A DNA stretch of 64,000 nucleotides from Siphonodentalium dalli (taxonomy: Eukaryota; Mollusca; Scaphopoda; Gadilida; Siphonodentaliidae), in NCBI GenBank assembly GCA_032622095.1, contig CP136061.1, positions 117,748,754-117,812,753 of the forward strand, in the 5' to 3' direction. Within the stretch, counting starts at the first letter, position 1. Every line of letters begins with the position of its first letter. Below, piece after piece: positions 10,447 through 22,528 of this stretch. Both the position numbers and the translations under genes were made by a program. The notes beneath the pieces are model-generated. The model saw only the letters and a program-made list of their open reading frames with translations. It was not told the DNA's origin and made no database searches.

Positions 10447-11100
10447 CAGGTCTAAGAAAACAATCGATATTTTGGTCTATGATTCTATTTTTAGTCTATG
10501 GTCACATGGTGATACACACTATATTTAGCACGTGTTTTCCCAAATCCCAATTCGGGTTGTATTGTTGATTTTCTTCGCACCCGAGAAGTTCAGTGACCAG
10601 GTGACAACGCCACATTTTCCTGAGTCTAAAGGCTTCGGAATTCAGTTTTACAATTTGAAAAACAAAGAAAGAACTGTTGTGTATCACTGTATGTGTGGTT
10701 TTGATATAATGTTAGTCAGTTAGTGTTAACTTAACAGTTAAGTATTAATTATCAATTTATCGAAAATGGGTCACAATTTACACCAGTTCAAAAATTACAA
10801 AATAACATAATTATACTTATAGGCCTAGTTTATAATTATATGTGCATGTTGTATTGTTGACATTGTAATTTTCGTTTTGTCCGAATAGCTCAAATGACAG
10901 TGAATTAGGCAGGATAGGCCTAAGCCGCCTTTGAGAATTGGGCATTTTGAGAAGTCGAATCTTGAAGCGAATTGGCCAAAAGATTCGAAATTGCTTTCAA
11001 TCTGAAATCAATTCGTTGTGTCGGGTATATTAATATAAGCGAAGATACACCTGTAATTTAGTGTAAACATGTACATGTACAGAAAAAGTTGGAGCACACC
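10447..11100. other. No gene seen
   Basis: AT-rich unique-looking sequence. The two overlapping ORFs of about 60 codons at 10502-10723 on opposite strands show no domain. Confidence 0.35.
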
Positions 11101-11103
11101 TGA

Positions 11104-11189
11104 GGAGTGGATAGCTCAGTTGGTTTGTGGGTGGACCTCTGAGCTATGAGCCTATGTACACCTTCGACACGGTCAAAGGTTCAAATTAG
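11104..11189 (+). repeat. tRNA-derived SINE head, cut by a MITE
   Basis: 'ggatagctcagttggt' (about 11109) fits a tRNA A box, TRGCNNAGNNGG. 'ggtcaaaggttcaaatt' (about 11171) fits a B box, GGTTCRANTCC. Spacing is about 60 bp, tRNA-like. The sequence passes directly into the MITE starting at 11190, so the 3' SINE part is lost or displaced. A tRNA pseudogene is the alternative. Confidence 0.5.
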
Positions 11190-11513
11190 ACTGAAGGGGT
11201 CACTCTCACCAAAAAAAGTGCTGAAGGGTACACAGGGTTTGAAAATGTGCTGAAGGGTACACAGGATTTGTGATCGCCACTAACACCATTACTTAAATTG
11301 TGTTTATGAAAGTCTGGCGCCCATTAGCAGTTTGTTTTCAGTACATTTTAATATTCATTGGAACGTAAACAATTATTCTCTAACAGAAATCATGGCAGAT
11401 ACGAAAACTGAATGCCTTCAGAACGACATTTCAAACCCTGTGTACCCTTCAGCACATTTTGAAAATCCTGTGTTCCCTTCAGCACTTTTGTTGGTGAGAG
11501 TGACCCCTTGAGC
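11190..11513. mobile_element. Mutator-like MITE, family GCTGAAGGGG, copy 2
   Basis: Left end CTGAAGGGGTCACTCTCACC (11191) and the inverted right end 'ggtgagagtgaccccttgagc' (to 11513) match the copy at 6412. Internal subrepeats and a unique middle ('gtctggcgcccattagcag') are shared. No clear target duplication remains. Confidence 0.7.
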
Positions 11514-11826
11514 CATAGTATCGGTCAGACTTTGTGTTGCCATCTGCATTCCAGTACCATGTGCATCACAAATCAGCCACTGATGCCATGAGTGCTCTGA
11601 AATCGATTCTAGAAGCAAAAGAATCTTAAAATTAAAAAAATACTTACTGGGCGAATTTTGTACCCAGCTCCTCTCGTAATGTCATGACCAGGGATGACAC
11701 TACGCTTGGCACACTGTCGGGGAAGCCGATGTTAATGGCTGTCCCATGTGCAACAAAGTGCATATGATCGATCCCTACTCTGTTGAAGAAGTCACGGGTT
11801 TGGCAAAAATTCCTGGACAAATTCAA
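11514..11826 (-). pseudogene. Degraded coding fragment, possibly globin-like
   Basis: Minus-strand frames 11826-11644 and 11618-11514 look protein-like. The first has VGIDHMHFVAHG and VVSSLVMTLREELGTKF, the second SISEHSWHQWL. The order VGID..HF, LREELG..F, W is reminiscent of globin G and H helices, but there are insertions and I am not confident. A donor-like GTAAGTA follows 11648 and an acceptor-like 'ttgcttctag' precedes 11608, but the implied 39-nt intron is very short for an animal. The second frame runs straight into the MITE at 11513, so any gene is broken here. Treat as an unidentified fragment. Confidence 0.25.
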
Positions 11827-12063
11827 AATATAGATATTTCTACTCGATCCCTCTCTTTAATGTCCATAACTTGGCATAAGCCAGGAGTGTAAGAGAATAG
11901 AGATAGATACTTGTAGATATAGAATCTGTAGCCATAACAAATCAAAGACATATCATACATGTAGAGTCATGCAGATAAATTATTGCCATTGAATGCAATA
12001 CCAAAGACCAAGGAGTTCAAAATTATAAATGGCAGATTTCAGTATACAGTACAGTCATATAGA

Positions 12064-12337
12064 GCTGAAGGGGTCACTCTCACCAAAAAAAGTGCTGAAG
12101 GGTACACAGGTTTTGAAAATGTGCATAAGGGCCCCGTATACAGGGTTTGTGATCGGCATTAATGCAGTTACTTTAACTGTTTTCCTGAAAGTCTCGCCCA
12201 TCAGCAGTTCATTTTCAGTTCATTTAAATTTTCCTTGGGTATACAATTACCGGTATTCTCTTAACATAAATCATGGCAGACGTGAAAACTAAGTAATTTA
12301 GAACGAGATTTCAAAACCTATGTACCCTTCAGCACAT
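12064..12337. mobile_element. Mutator-like MITE, family GCTGAAGGGG, copy 3, right end truncated
   Basis: The left end GCTGAAGGGGTCACTCTCAC is intact at 12064. The middle matches copies 1 and 2 with more divergence. The right side stops at 'tgtacccttcagcacatt', lacking the terminal GTGACCCC part. Confidence 0.7.
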
Positions 12338-12344
12338 TAATGAA

Positions 12345-13430
12345 CATAACCAAACACAAAAGAAGTCAATGTTAAATTATGGAATATATAATGGTGGAAG
12401 TTGGTTTGTGTTTGTAGATATCCATTATATGTGTCTTTGAAGATGGGCTATATCCCTTCCTAAATATGTTTTTTATACATAGTTTTCAGGGAATAAAATA
12501 ATAAATATGAGTTGAAGACACTTGTCCGAAAGTGATCACTATGCCAAAGTGTCTTCCAAACTTTATCCCAAAACATGGTATCGGTTATAAGGCTAAACCT
12601 GTCCAGCTTGTCATGAGATTCAAAGTATTGTGACCAATGTGACACATGGTTCCATTTGAAGCATGTGTCAACTTTAAGTTATTTGTGAAATCTCAATCTA
12701 TTAGAATACTAATAACAACAAAAGATTGCGAGTCACTGCTTATTTTGAGAATTTTCATCAGAAAAGAAGAGACATGCAGAGTATGACTTAAAATTACGTA
12801 TTTTTTACCCCCATCAACGTGACTCCACAGCTCTGTTTCCAACACATATGCCAACTTTGCTTCTGAGTTGAACCAATAAGCAGAAAAAGTCTCATATACA
12901 CAAAATACCAAAAGAATGACCCCATAACATCACTCTCGTAATCCAAAAGTTGGGGGTATACTCGATAACATACATCTTCTGCCTGTTCGGAGAGGTACCT
13001 TGTGCAAGCTTTTACTTACAGCAGAATGAGGACTTGTGAGGTGCACATTGATAATTCTTATGAGGCATACTCTGGGGATAAGTGTCTTATCAGTGTGGAG
13101 TTCTCTTGTCCATGAACTATTTGGTTAAATAGGGTCCATTATTGATAAGCTATGAGGTCAATATTTCGATTATGTATTTAGAGATTGTTTTGTCCATAAC
13201 AGTATGGTGTTATTTTTGCATTAGTTATGAATACATGTATTTTAAAAGCAACTGCAATTTAATAGAACGGTTTACATATATTTTGGAGAACAAAAGTAGA
13301 TGCAGGATTACCGGTATATAAAAATTCAAAATGTTACTGAAATTTGTCCACATTATCTTGGTTGATGTGTGATGTCATGAAAAATAGAAGTTCATCTTAT
13401 GTGTGGTCACTTTAATCTGAATTCAATAAC
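12345..13430. other. No gene seen
   Basis: AT-rich sequence without recognised repeats. ORFs of 61-72 codons on the minus strand (12460-12645, 12693-12911) show no domain. Confidence 0.35.
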
Positions 13431-13434
13431 AAGA

Positions 13435-14720
13435 GCATCGCTGAGGCATGACAAAATCAGCCCGTGGTAATTTCAACAGAGGGCCATAACTCTGGTGGAA
13501 ATTTGCGGGTGGAACCCAAATTTGAATTTGACATTTTTGTTGGGCTAGTATAAAACTCACATACCAAAATTCATTGCATTCAGTTCAGTCTTACTAAAGT
13601 TATCATCCGGAAACAGAAATTGAGTGCAAATTCCAACAAAAAGGGCCTTAACTCTTATAAAAATTGGGATGCGGAACTCAAAATTTGATTTTACTCTGTA
13701 TTTTATGCCACTAAACCCACATACCAAATTTCATTCCATTCAGTTCAGACTTACTGAAGTTATCATCCGGAAACGAACATTGAGTGGAATTCCAAATTTT
13801 TTAGGCCCAAAATGTTTCGCCCATCTGGCTACTTGAGAATTTCAACTCATTGGAGCCATTTCCCCTTGATTTTCTAGACTTTGCTTAATTTCGAGGCATT
13901 TCAGACTTTTCGGCCCAAATTTTTGTTATTTTTTACTGAGTATGTTCCCGTGGTCATTTGCCTCATTTTCCCCAAAAAATCGGACCGAGCACAGGTTCAA
14001 CACTTTTTCGGACCACTTTTACGAACTCGACCCAAAATGTTTTGGCCCAAAATGTTTCGCCACCTGGCCAGTTGAGAATTTGGAATCATTGGGGCCATTT
14101 TCCCTTCATTTTCTAGACTTTGCCTAATTTCGAGGCATTTTAGACTTTTCGACCCAAATATTTTTCGGCCAATTTTTTTTTTATTTTTTACTGAGTATGT
14201 TCCCTTGGTCATTTTCCACTTTTTCCAAAATAAATCGGACCGAACACAGGTTCGATACTTTTTCAGACCACTTTTACGAACTCGATCCAAAAAAAATTCG
14301 GCCCAAAATCTTTCGCCCACCTGAGAATTTGGAGTCATTGGGGCCATTTTCCAAAAAAAATCGGACCGAGCACAGGTTCGACTCTCTTTTTTTGGACCTC
14401 TTTTATGAACTCGACACAAACATTTTTCGGCCCAAATTGTTTCGCCCACCTGGCCACTTGAGAAGTTGAACTCATTGGAGCCATTTTCCCTTGATTTTGT
14501 AGTCTTGGTGTAATTTTGAGGCATTTCGGACTTTTCAACCCAAATTTTTTTTTTTTTTTTTTACTGAGTATGTTCCCGTGGTCATTTGCCACATTTTCCT
14601 AAAAAAAATCAGACCTAGCACAGGTTCGACACTTTTTCGGACCAATTTTGCGAACTTGACCCAAAAAAAAATTTGGCCTAAATCGCCCAGCTGGCCACTT
14701 ACGATTTTGTCGTCATTTGC
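13435..14720 (+). repeat. Molluscan-type dispersed repeat with degenerate 240-bp tandem array
   Basis: The left part (13435-13790) has two units of 'gccataactct...aattgcgg...attcca ttcagttcagacttac..aagttatcatccggaaac'. From 13799 units of about 240 bp repeat: 'ttcgcccacctggcca', 'gagaatttg', 'tcattggggccattttccc', 'ttactgagtatgttcccgtg', 'aaatcggaccgagcacaggt', 'acgaactcgacccaaa'. Key words fall at 13835, 14073, 14324 and 14461, so unit lengths vary through deletions. The 175-codon minus ORF at 13997-14524 is the translated repeat and not a gene. Confidence 0.75.
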
Positions 14721-14724
14721 CACA

Positions 14725-15882
14725 ATTTCCGATATTTTGCGAATAAGGAATAAGTAACGAAATTCACGTTGCTATCAACTTGTCAGTTATCACTGTAATG
14801 GTCAATAAAAACAATAATGAAACCATGTGCACACTGAGGTGAGGTGCCAAATAAAATACTGGAGAAAATTTCAAACATTACCAGGGAAGAATCAAGAGAT
14901 TTTTTGGGGACACCTAGCTATTCTGCATTTATTAAGAGTAATGGAGTAAACCCATATAAATTGAGATGGTAAACATTTTCTTACTGGACACTTGATTGTG
15001 CAAATAAAAGCATTATATCAAGTTTTGCACATTGATGATATGCATTGTAGGCTGTTGAATTATTGCAAAATTGTCTTGAAATTGTATAAAATTCAGATTG
15101 AACAAATAATATCCGCTAGGAATTTGGGGACATTTGGGCTCCCAGAGTTTGGGCGACCAAACCTGTGATCATTGATTTCAACCCATCACTATTAATAGGT
15201 ACCTAAGAATAAACAGTAGAAACTTCTTATGGTGGCAGTTCAGACAGCATTTGGGCACGTCGGGCTACACAATATTATTTGACCCGATACGATACATGTA
15301 TCTCAGCATTCTGTATCTTGATTCACTGGCACAGCAGTTGTATCTTCCATCCCTGGTACAAGCATGAGTAATGTACATGTAGTTCCGCATTTCATTGTTA
15401 ATCAATTTTAATTGGTTCATTCAACCATGAAAGTGTTATTCACTTTAACACGTTGAGTGCCAACTACGAGTTATCTTGTACTTTTTGCATGTAATTGAAT
15501 AGGAGCGTGTTATGAGCTTTCAATGAAGTTCAACCAGTGTTGCTTGCATTTTCCGTTCTAGACTTATTCTCCTTCGTTTATCTGGAAATGTTGATTTTTT
15601 GTCTGTACATACAAATATCTCAGTCACTGGTTATCAGATCTCAATGAAATGTGGTATGAATGTTCACCGTAATGAGGACTTCCAAAGATGTTTTATTGGT
15701 TTTGTTGGCATTCTTCATTCTAAGGTTAATTCTCTGTTTGTATGCCCACCCTAGGTGGTATGCCAAATTGTGTCACTGGATAACAGCCCAACTCTTGTTC
15801 TGATCTGTGGTAAAGACTATTAAATTTAAATATTCCATATTAATTGCCATTATTTTTAAGCATTACCTTTTCTTTGTTTCAG
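14725..15882. other. Upstream region of the IAP gene; no exon identified
   Basis: AT-rich, with a decayed dispersed-repeat segment at about 15480-15760 ('ttatctggaaatgttga', 'atgaaatgtggtatgaatgttc'). The acceptor at 15882 implies at least one upstream, probably untranslated exon, but I cannot locate it or a promoter. Confidence 0.4.
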
Positions 15883-17328
15883 TAATGCCACCCAGTGTTA
15901 TGAATCTGTTGCTATTCATTTTGACGGTACTAATAACTCTTGTTGTCAGCTTCTGGCAAGGAAATGTGAACAAAAAGCAGGATGAAGATAAGGTTCCTAT
16001 TCAAGTCAAGTTTTCCTGTGATGAGATATATGATGATCTGACTATTGATCAATATCTGAATGTCAGTGGCTGTACATATGAAAGTTTGGGAAGAGAGACG
16101 TTAACATATGACAGTCCTCTGTACATAGAAAATATTTTTCACAAGTACCATAACTTTGGTACAAATCCAAAATGTGACTTACTTCCAATTTCCTTGGTGA
16201 TATGTATGATTTATCGAGAAGGTATTATAGCTGTATTGAGGAGGAAAATTTTCATTCTTTTGGAGCTTTTTAAGTTGACAAGTACCAATAGCAGCATGAT
16301 AACTATGTTGACTTGTCGTTCTGATAAATGGAGGCGACATGCTTATTGTCAGAAAATATCACTGCATAACAATGATAGGATGATGGAAAAAGTTCAGCCA
16401 TACCGTAAAGAGAAAAGTAGCTCAATGTTTGATCACCAATGGCGTTACGTTCAGTTTCGAAGGTACAATGAAATGGTTTATCCAGTCTATCGCGAATTCC
16501 ATATGAATATCGAATCACTTAGACTGGCGTCATTCTCAAAGGCAAACTTTCATGTCTCTCCGATCTTTCTTGCAAAAGCTGGATTTTATTACAATAGTGA
16601 AGAAAAGACCACTGTTTGTTTCACGTGCGATCTTAAGTATAAAAACTGGGTCGCTGGGGATGATCCAATTAATATTCATAAAGAATTATCTGCTGATTGC
16701 TCATTCATTAAAACATTGTTTGAAACAGCTGCAAAAACGGTGACATCACTGCCAGCTGACAGAACGACAGCAAGTAGCCTGCCTGTATCAAGTTCAGAGA
16801 AACGCTCCGTTACTGATAGTGGGTTGGGTAGCAGTCTCGGAAACCGATCCATCAGACATGAAGCAGGTCAAAGTTCACAAGTCCCGCCATCAAGATATGA
16901 TAGTCCAGACAGTGACAGAAGGCCCAGATATGGAGGTGCCACCGAGTCTGATCACATAACAGGTACCAGTCCTGGAACAGGTCAATCTTCACTCGTAGGC
17001 TCCCAGGTCCCGCCGGAAAGTGATAGAAGGCCCACCATCACTTCCGATCGTGCCATACCTGCTGTAACCGAGCCTGGTCCATTTATAGGTGACAGAATTT
17101 CAGGGAATACTGGAATAAACTTTGAACGCTCAGAATTCCATTCACCGAGTACGCAGTCAACAAGTGAGAATAGAGCAACGACGTACATGGATTTGGGAAT
17201 TATAGTGCGACGACCCGTTAAGCAGGAGTACGCCCAAATGTTAAAAAGACTGGACTCATTTCGTGGTTGGCCAAATGATCGGACTCAAATGCCTGGAGAA
17301 TTATCAGAATGCGGATTTTACTTTGTAG
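15883..17328 (+). CDS. BIR-domain inhibitor of apoptosis, exon A (TM segment, BIR1, half BIR2)
   Basis: The acceptor 'cttttctttgtttcag' ends at 15882 and the preferred start is ATG 15885. The frame stays open to a donor G|GTGAGT at 17329 and encodes 481 residues plus one base. The frame is also open back to 15807, but that part spans the acceptor. Residues about 6-24 are strongly hydrophobic (a membrane anchor or signal-like segment), unusual for an IAP. Residues about 208-275 are BIR1, with zinc ligands Cys245, Cys248, His265 and Cys272 at the exact family spacing C-x2-C-x16-H-x6-C, plus AGFYY and KNWVAGDDP. Residues about 276-448 form a Ser/Thr/Pro-rich, probably disordered linker. BIR2 starts at about 449 (LKRLDSFRGWP, then CGFYF) and is finished by exon B. 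BIR proteins bind caspases or IAP-binding motifs; here only the fold is shown. An N-terminal region of about 200 residues is unrecognised. Confidence 0.9.
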
Positions 17329-17356
17329 GTGAGTTGTATGTACATGTGGTATTGTA

Positions 17357-19093
17357 GGGCAATTCCACATTAACGGACGTACCATTCAGAAGAAAATTTG
17401 ACTTTCAAGTCCATTTTTCTTGAAATAGGTTGAGTGTCTCACTGCCAGCTTTGAACGTTTTTAAAGCTCACCCCAAGGTTGTTCATATGATGTATGATAG
17501 TACTCATCCCGTTTGAAATTAAAGATCATATGGGCTATTAAGACTTCAGTAACGGACGTACTCAATGAAATGAAAATCCATAGGGTTGTCTCATTTAAGC
17601 CCCAAACTCATCACATTTTTTATCTATTATAGGGTGGACAGATGGATGTTCTATAATAAAAGCCTGATTTCATGCAATATCTGCATTGGTGACCATTTGA
17701 CTCATGGTAACGGACGTGCCATGTTTTTATAATGGACGTACCTTTCTGAAATGTTGAAACAAAAATGCGCCTTCTGATATGATTGCCCTATTATTTGTGG
17801 GTTTTCTATCATAATAGGCTGTTTCCTGATGACAAAACACAAAACAGTCATGCATGAGTGACCACTGTTTCTGCATTGGTGACCATTTGATTCACGATAA
17901 CGGATGTACCATTTATTTTGGTAACGGACGTACCTTTCTGAAATGTTGATAAAAAATGCACCTTCTGATTTGATTACCCTATTATTTATGGATTTTCTAT
18001 TAGAAATAGGCTGTGTGCAAATGAAAAACACTTTATAATGTATGTATATAGTATTTACTATGGTATGTAGGTGTCTCAACCAAGAACACATGTGCTCTGC
18101 AATTCTGGGTTTGATCCGATGTTCTTTTATGGAGTTATTTCCCTTTTTTCAACTTTTGTTTTACTTAGAAAATTTCTCACTTTTTCGGTTTCCGGATGAT
18201 ATCTCAAGTTTGGATCCTTTAATTGCAAATACCGTTTTTATGTGGATCAGTCATATCGAGTTACAGGTTGAGTTCGAATTTTTGTGAGTCATTGATATCA
18301 AAATACAGGTCAAGTTCGAATTTGAGTTTGATCCGATGATTTTTCTCAGAGTTATGGGCTTTTCGACTTACAAAATTCAATTTTTCTTGTTTTTTCTTTG
18401 GTTTCCGGATGATAACTCAAGTTTGGATTGTTTAATTGGAAATTCTTTTGTTTTGTGGATCGTTCATATCAAAATACAGGTCAAGTTCGAATTTGAGTTT
18501 GATCCAATGATTTATCCCAGAGTTATGGGCCTTTTGACTTTGAATTCTTTTATTTTAATTTTCTACCTTTGTGTTGTAATCAACTCCTCCTACAGTTTTG
18601 ATCGTAGATATTTGAAACTTCAGAGTATTGTTACCCACAGATTGGAGATGTGCAACATGTATATAGATGACGGAAAATTTATTTTTTACGGAATTATTAA
18701 CCCTTTCGACTTAGAACATTTCAACATTTTTTTTAATTTCTTTAACAAAGCGGCATCGACTTGCCACGTTGTCGGGGGACACTGTGGTCGGCCGACCTTT
18801 TATTTGACCTGTGTTTGCATGCGCTTCATAATGAGACATGCATAGTTTAATTTGATAGTGTTTGATATGATTTCATCAACAATCTTGAAAAATATACTAA
18901 AAATCTGTTTTTTCTAGAATTGCATACCTAATGTTCAAGGATGTGAAAAAGTGTGTAAAATGGTTTTGGAGGTAACAAAATCCACATTTTTCTATCCTTT
19001 TATATGATGTCTTCAAAAGGGACAATGTCAGAAAAACAAACAATTCTTTTATTAAAAATTTAGCATTTTTTTCTCTCCAACATGGAATTGCCC
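17357..19093. mobile_element. 1.7-kb DNA element in intron 1, TGTA duplication
   Basis: Inverted ends GGGCAATTCCA (17357) and TGGAATTGCCC (to 19093) are flanked by TGTA on both sides (17353-17356, 19094-19097). It starts only 28 bp after the exon A donor. The left third carries repeated TAACGGACGTACC-like motifs (about 17378, 17551, 17707, 17737, 17896, 17922), two of them in a tandem duplication of about 190 bp. The right half holds a dispersed array with 'tttccggatgataactcaagtttgga' (18188, 18400). A 4-bp duplication would suit several superfamilies. No transposase is seen, and the 169-codon ORF at 18336-18845 is repeat-derived. Confidence 0.75.
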
Positions 19094-19359
19094 TGTAGAT
19101 AAACAACTGATTTCACTTCATTCTCCTGGTTTTAGATCATGTCATGTCATCTTTACTCCGCTTTACGCCCTTAGAGACCATATTCCACTAGTGTAAAACC
19201 TGGGACTTTTTGAAAATTCTGACTGTTTCTGACAAGGAACTTTATAACATTGAACAAACAAGGCAGGGAATATATTTCTTGGTTAATACATGTTCCTCAA
19301 TAATCTACTTCACATTTGGGTGTGGTCCCAGCTCGAGATTGTATGCTTTTCAGCTCAAC

Positions 19360-20660
19360 TTGACAAAGTAAAGCTTGAGCTATTATTGCCAAGGATTGGC
19401 ATCAATTGTCCTTGTGTTCGTGTGTCCATCAGTCAACAATTTCCTTTGGCTCACTTGCATCCGCATCCTTCATCGCCAAACTTCATATGGATCTTCGGAG
19501 TGACCTCTAGATGGGAGCCATCAACTTTTTCCGAAATTCGTTAAACAACATGGCTGCCAGCAGCCATCTTGGATTTCAAATTTGAATCCATCAGCACACC
19601 CTGCAGTCTGCATTTATTGGAGAATTGTTTTGAATATTTACAGGCTTGTTCAGGATGACCCTCTAGATGGGATCTATCAAATTTGAATGATTTTTGATGA
19701 AAAACATGGCCACCAGCAGCCATCTTGATTTTACTGTTTGCATCATTAAATCCTTTGCCACACCCTACAAACCGCATCCCTCATCTGATCGTCACCAAAC
19801 TGCATATGGATCATATGGGTGGCCAGTGGATTGGAGCCATCAATTTTCCAAATTTCGATAAAAACATGGCCGCTAGCGGCCATCTTGGATTCTACTCTTT
19901 ACATGACTAAATAATTTGGCAAACCCTATAGGCCACATCCTTCAGGGCCACCTCAAGATGGGATCCATCAAGTTTTACCGAAATTTTTTAAAAGACATAG
20001 CCGCCAGCAACCATCTTGGATTTCAAATTTGCAGTACCCTACAGGTCACATATCTCATCCAATCGTCACCAAACTTCGTATGGATTTTCAGGGTGACCTC
20101 TAGATGGGAGCCATAACTTTTTCTGAAATTCGTTAAAAACATCGCCACCAGCAGCCATCTTGGATTTCAGATTTGAATACATCAGCACACTGAGCAGCCT
20201 GCATTTATTGGATAATTGTTTTGAAAATTTACAGGCATGTTTTGGATCACCTCCAGATATGAGCTATCAAATTTGAATTATTTTTTATGGAAAAACATGG
20301 CAGGCATCTTAGATTTCACTAAATCCTTTGGCACACTCTACAGACCACACACCTCATCCGATTGTCACCAAACTTCATATGAATCATCTGGTTAACCAAT
20401 AGATGGGAGCCATACCATTTTTTTTAAAACATGGTCTCAAGAACCTTCTTGGATTTTATTTTTTGCATGACTAAATCCTTTGGCACACCCTCAAGTCGAC
20501 ATCCCTCACCCGATTGTCACCAATCTTCATGTGCGATCAGGATCCTTCGAGTGACCTCTAGACTATTTTTTTTCTGAATTCTGTTAAAAAACATGGCTGG
20601 CAGTGGCCATCTTGGATTTTACTCTTTGTATGACTAAATCCGTTTGGGTGCTAATAGTAT
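19360..20660 (+). repeat. Tandem array of about 155-bp units ('gccatcttggattt')
   Basis: About eight units, marked by 'gccatcttgga' near 19563, 19717, 19878, 20011, 20152, 20313, 20430 and 20606. Each contains 'ggcacaccctacag', 'cacatccctcatccgatcgtc', 'accaaacttcatatggatc' and 'gacctctagatgggagcc'. The same family returns at 32375-33160 and in part at 36400-36530. ORFs here are translated repeats. Confidence 0.8.
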
Positions 20661-21112
20661 TAGATAGACATATCAACTTTCTGAATTCCTTATCGCTCCA
20701 TAAACTTTAACATTTATCATCAGCCTCTATCCAAGTTGATCTTCAGTGTCATTGAACTTTCATATTTATGAGCCGAGACCCACCCTACCTAGGCTACCTT
20801 TTGCATTCTAATCTATGAAAATTCATGTTTTCAGCCCCTAAGGATTTATCAGTCTCCTAACCCATGTTTCGATTTGATTTATTGTGTCTCAAATATGTTT
20901 GGCCATAATTGACCAAAGAAGAGACCATTGTCAGAAAATAATGACAATATTGCATATTGTGAGGTAGGGCAGGTGAGACAGGGTATCAGACTTTAATGTA
21001 TTCACTCTGTTTGTAACTAAATACTTCCAGATAACGGTCTGAGATTTGGTCCTAAACGAATATCAAAAGATTGACTCCATAATGCATCTTGTATTATGCC
21101 AACGGTCCTTAA

Positions 21113-21372
21113 CCCTTCCATGACTGGAGCTTCCAGAAAGTTTGCGAAAACTCTGTGCCAATGCATTCTTTTATATATGTGAGTATCCCATATATAAGAT
21201 AATATATTGGTGTAACAGTACTTACATTGACCTTGTAAGCCAGTGCATTATCTTACCTGTATCTATGCGAGGATCCCCATGGGAGACTCTCCTCGCATAT
21301 ACATGTATATCAGCATGCACTGGCACAGGGTCTTTAAGGCTGCACCAGCGTGGCTCCCCCATCACAAAAGTG
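21113..21372. mobile_element. TTAA-flanked piggyBac-like MITE
   Basis: TTAA sits at 21109-21112 and 21373-21376. The ends are CCCTTCCATGACTGGAGC and, inverted, CACTTTTGTGATGGGGGAGC. Inside are two imperfect palindromes with 'atgcattcttttatatatg' and 'atgcgaggatccccatggg'. Relatives occur at 31458, 37688 and 43293, and a right-end fragment at about 24018-24074. The TTAA target and CCC end fit piggyBac; Kolobok also uses TTAA. Confidence 0.7.
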
Positions 21373-21506
21373 TTAACCCTAAAGGTTATCTATGAAAATT
21401 CATGTTGTCTCATATTATCTGAACATTTCCTAAAGGATTATAAACTACTCGTTGATGTGTATTTAGTAGAGGAACGGTTATAAAACAACCACATTATTAA
21501 TTGCAG

Positions 21507-21670
21507 GAAGTCGTGATGGAGTCAGATGCTTTTACTGCAATGGAGGCTTAAAAAATTGGAAACCTGGCGACCAACCCTGGGTTGAGCACTGCAAATGGTT
21601 TCCAAAATGTGCTTACATGATTCTAGCCAAGGGCATGGACTTCATAAAGCAAGCAAAGGACAACCCCCAG
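21507..21670 (+). CDS. IAP gene exon B (second half of BIR2)
   Basis: The acceptor 'attaattgcag' ends at 21506 and the donor CAG|GTATGT begins at 21671. The 164 nt complete the split Gly codon (phase 1) and encode residues 482-536. Together with exon A it gives a complete BIR2: ligands Cys489, Cys492, His509 and Cys516 in C-x2-C-x16-H-x6-C spacing, with GGLKNWKPGDQPWVEH, nearly the family consensus. BIR2 matches consensus better than BIR1. The intron cutting between FYFV and GSRDG is 4.2 kb and contains the TGTA element and a repeat array. The exon ends in phase 0. Confidence 0.92.
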
Positions 21671-22315
21671 GTATGTACGTTTTGTTGGATTGGTGTTCCA
21701 GCTAATATGGTTTGATATAACGATGTGTGATTCTCTGGTGAGTACAACAGATCTGGCATTCTGATAGAATCCTGAGTGCAAAAAGAATGCCTTCCTATAA
21801 TTGTTTAGGAGTGTGATTCTCTCCAGAAATCAAGGGATGTGGCTTATATGAACCTCCAAACTAATTTTTGCTGTCTCTTACATTCATGGTTCCCCAGTGT
21901 AAAAAATTCAATGCTTCTTGCGACATCAGCTCACAAAAGTTGTCAAAATATTGTAATCTTGATTTGGGGACCAACTGTGAAATACATTATCAAGAAACAG
22001 GTATTAACTCTTTTTATGCCAAACAATCATTTATCCGAATTATCTGTAGGACGCCATTTGCGCACATTTGTTTAATTAAGGGGGCTGTCCCTCATCTAGG
22101 TTATGTAACTCTATGACGACAGGCACACCCGGTTGTCTATTTGTTGTCTATCAATGGACCTTATGTAAGTGGACAAATTCAGACATTCCGTATGTGTACT
22201 AGTAGCATTCCAACTCTTGAAAATGCCAGGCCTGGTTTGTCTGGTAATCCTTTGCACTTAATGATGTAGTTCTGTTTATACATATTTTTTTGTGATGTGT
22301 GACGTACATGTAATA

Positions 22316-22528
22316 CAGTAATGCCCTACATAATTGACTCCTTAACCACAGCAGAATTATGGGTAATTTTTGAGGATTTAGTCAGAAATGTGGGTTGTTA
22401 CCATTCATTGGAAAGCTCTTTGTGAGAGCTTTCCGATGAATGGCAACATGCCATATTTCTGACTAAATCCTGAAAAATTACCCATAATTCTGCTGTGGGT
22501 AAGGAGTCGATTATTGAGGGCATTACTG
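22316..22528. mobile_element. Hairpin MITE, Tc1/mariner-like, TA duplication
   Basis: The whole 213 bp folds on itself. The left end CAGTAATGCCCTACATAATT is inverted at 22528, flanked by TA on both sides, and the loop is near 'ggaaagctctttgtgagagctttcc'. Arms differ by a few bases. A left half only is present at 39761-39866. Confidence 0.85.

Noticed and set aside
13997-14592. Minus-strand ORFs of 175 and 85 codons
   Set aside because: They coincide with the degenerate 240-bp tandem repeat and read the same repeated phrase in different frames.
18336-18845. 169-codon + ORF, hydrophobic
   Set aside because: It lies within the dispersed 'ttccggatgataactc' repeat of the TGTA element; hydrophobicity comes from T-rich sequence.
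21839-22116. Continuation of the IAP coding frame after 21670
   Set aside because: Two overlapping ORFs exist but lack splice signals in the right phase; the donor at 21671 and the phase-0 exon at 43735 explain the gene better.
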